From: Devosia neptuniae
Lineage (GTDB): Bacteria > Pseudomonadota > Alphaproteobacteria > Rhizobiales > Devosiaceae
Assembly (NCBI RefSeq): GCF_025452235.1
Contig: NZ_CP104965.1
Coordinates: 186,001-250,000 of the forward strand
Reading direction: 5' to 3'
Length of the DNA: 64,000 bases
Within the stretch, counting starts at the first letter, position 1. Every line of letters starts with the position of its first letter. This document shows, in pieces, positions 62,665-64,000 of this stretch. The notes under the pieces are model-generated. The model had not been told where the DNA came from and ran no database searches. It saw nothing but the letters and a program-made list of their open reading frames with translations. Position numbers and translations under genes: made by a program.

Positions 62665-63473
62665 CCCGCACGGTTCGAACGCTCACCCTGGCAGAAATCC
62701 AGCTTCTGCTGGATTGGGCGGCCGCCGAAGGCTGGAATCCCGGGCTCGACGATGCCCAGCCATTTCATGCCGCCGATCCAGCTAGTTTCTTCGGTGCGTT
62801 CGTTGGCGAACAAATGGTCGCCGGCATCTCGGCCATCGCCTATGACGCCCATTTTGGCTTCATCGGCCTCTATATCTGTCACCCCGACTGGCGCGGACAA
62901 GGCCACGGCAAAGCCGTGTGGGACGCTGCCATGGCCTATCTCGGCTCGCGCACCATCGGGCTCGATGGCGTGGCTGAGCAGCAAGCCAATTATGCAAGCA
63001 TGGGTTTCGCGCCCGTTTATGAAACCATCCGCATGAGCGGCACACTGCCCGACCGCCCCGCCGATGACCAATGCCTGCCGCCAGCACGTCTCGACGACAT
63101 CCGCGAATTGGATGCCCTGTGCTTCCCTGCCCCGCGCGACGCCTTTTTGCGGCATTGGCTCACGCCGCCGCGCCATAGCCTTGTTCACCGAACCGGTGGC
63201 ATGATCGATGGCCATGCTGTGTGTCGTCCGTGCCGCGAAGGGACCAAGATCGGCCCGCTCTTCGCTCGCACCATGCGTGCTGCCACCAACATCTTGACCA
63301 CCCAATCCGGCTCCGTCCACATCGACGTCCCCGCCTACCAGACTGAATGGCTGGCGACCTTGGTGAGCCTTGGCTTCAGGAGGGGCTTTACGACCCAACG
63401 CATGTACAGGGGCAAACCACCTGCTACGCATATGCCTGCTGTCTTCGGCATCTCCAGCCTGGAACTCGGCTGA
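62661..63473 (+). CDS. GNAT family N-acetyltransferase (two-domain)
   Basis: The protein has 270 aa. The N-terminal GNAT domain (about residues 5-130) has GLYICHPDWRGQGHGKAVWDAAMAYL, the acetyl-CoA-binding R/Q-x-x-G-x-G/A loop. The C-terminal half (about 135-270) resembles the second, non-catalytic GNAT-fold domain of YitI/GNAT_acetyltr-like proteins. The substrate is unknown; its place after the racemase suggests an amine or amino acid. The start overlaps the racemase stop. Confidence 0.88.
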   Translation: MTRTVRTLTLAEIQLLLDWAAAEGWNPGLDDAQPFHAADPASFFGAFVGEQMVAGISAIAYDAHFGFIGLYICHPDWRGQGHGKAVWDAAMAYLGSRTIGLDGVAEQQANYASMGFAPVYETIRMSGTLPDRPADDQCLPPARLDDIRELDALCFPAPRDAFLRHWLTPPRHSLVHRTGGMIDGHAVCRPCREGTKIGPLFARTMRAATNILTTQSGSVHIDVPAYQTEWLATLVSLGFRRGFTTQRMYRGKPPATHMPAVFGISSLELG

Positions 63474-63511
63474 TCGGGGTGCCAGTCCGCTGTTTCGCGA
63501 AGCCGCTGAGC

Positions 63512-64000
63512 CTATTTAGTCCGAAACCGGAACGCCTCCACGAAAGCTGAAAATGCTGGCGAGAGGTGGCGGCGGCTTGGATAGTAGAGATGGTAACCCT
63601 GAAATGTCGGGCAGTATTGATGCAAGACTTCCTGCAGTTCGCCGGCTTCAATATAGGATCGCACCAGCTCGCGCGGCACATAGGCGAGCCCAACGCCATC
63701 GAGCGCTGCCTGAACTGCGGGACCCATATTGTTGAGCGTGAACTGACCCTCGACGCGGACGCTGAATTCGCGGGCGCCGTCCCGCAACTCCCAGGCATAG
63801 ACAGCACCAGAGGTCGGCAGGCGGTAGTTGATACATCTGTGTTCAGTGAGGTCCTGCGGCGTCACCGGCGCCGGATGCCGCTCGAAATATTGCGGTGATC
63901 CCACCACGCAATAGGCGACATCGGGGCCGATGCGGACCGCAATCATGTCCTTGGCGATGGATTCCCCGAGCCTGACGCCGGCATCGAATTGTTGTTCGAC
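63512..64000 (-). CDS. LysR family regulator (3' part only)
   Basis: Only the C-terminal 162 residues are in the window; the frame is open to the right edge. The sequence is a LysR substrate-binding domain: DMIAVRIGPDVAYCVVGSPQYFERHPAPVTPQDLTEHRCINYRLPTSG and FSVRVEGQFTLNNMGPAVQAALDGVGLAYVPRELVRSYIEAGELQEVL. It is convergent with the GNAT gene. Confidence 0.93.
   Translation of the reverse strand, partial: VEQQFDAGVRLGESIAKDMIAVRIGPDVAYCVVGSPQYFERHPAPVTPQDLTEHRCINYRLPTSGAVYAWELRDGAREFSVRVEGQFTLNNMGPAVQAALDGVGLAYVPRELVRSYIEAGELQEVLHQYCPTFQGYHLYYPSRRHLSPAFSAFVEAFRFRTK

Overview
The window looks like a chromosomal or large-replicon segment of an alphaproteobacterium of the order Hyphomicrobiales, most like Devosia or a close relative. 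This rests on high-GC coding sequence, many ABC, TRAP and tripartite tricarboxylate uptake systems each with its own GntR, IclR, AraC or LysR regulator, and the protein flavour; no rRNA or other taxonomic marker is present. I saw no tRNA, rRNA, CRISPR array, insertion sequence, integrase or phage gene.

Layout. 1-6.4 kb: the 5' part of a peptide-family solute-binding gene, a GntR regulator, a family 1 beta-glucosidase, and a complete FecBCD-type metal-chelate or cobalamin importer. 6.4-13.4 kb: a glutathione transferase, a ribose-type sugar ABC operon with a 2-keto-3-deoxy-L-fuconate-dehydrogenase-like SDR and a divergent IclR regulator, then a TauE/SafE permease. 13.6-16.8 kb: a tctCBA citrate/tricarboxylate importer. 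16.8-19.9 kb: a YdeP-type molybdopterin oxidoreductase overlapping fdhD. 20.0-28.5 kb: a translationally coupled pair encoding a 1620-residue DUF11-repeat surface protein and a 1215-residue outer-membrane barrel, with an AraC gene upstream. 29.7-30.2 kb: an AT-rich gap leading to a small hypothetical gene and a GFA-type zinc protein.

30.9-38.6 kb: a DHDPS-superfamily lyase divergent from a five-gene Dpp-type importer and a galactonate-dehydratase-like enolase-superfamily enzyme, which together look like a sugar-acid uptake and catabolic unit. 38.8-41.9 kb: an Rrf2 regulator and a three-gene ABC-2 transporter. 41.9-48.2 kb: a TRAP transporter, GntR regulator and KduI (uronate catabolism), divergent from a cupin and an aldo/keto reductase. 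48.2-54.5 kb: a siderophore locus with two permeases, a binding protein, a TonB-dependent receptor and a PchR-like AraC regulator, but no local ATPase. 54.7-57.5 kb: a serine beta-lactamase-family hydrolase divergent from a LysR gene, then a GntR gene. 57.8-63.5 kb: a Pot-type importer, an Asp/Glu/hydantoin racemase and a GNAT protein in one operon, preceded by a good -24/-12 (sigma-54) promoter match. 63.5-64.0 kb: the 3' part of another LysR gene.

The best candidates for undescribed biology are the DUF11-repeat plus outer-membrane-barrel pair (20.0-28.5 kb) and the apparent sigma-54 control of the racemase-linked importer. Most other loci are recognisable catabolic modules whose exact substrates cannot be read from sequence alone.
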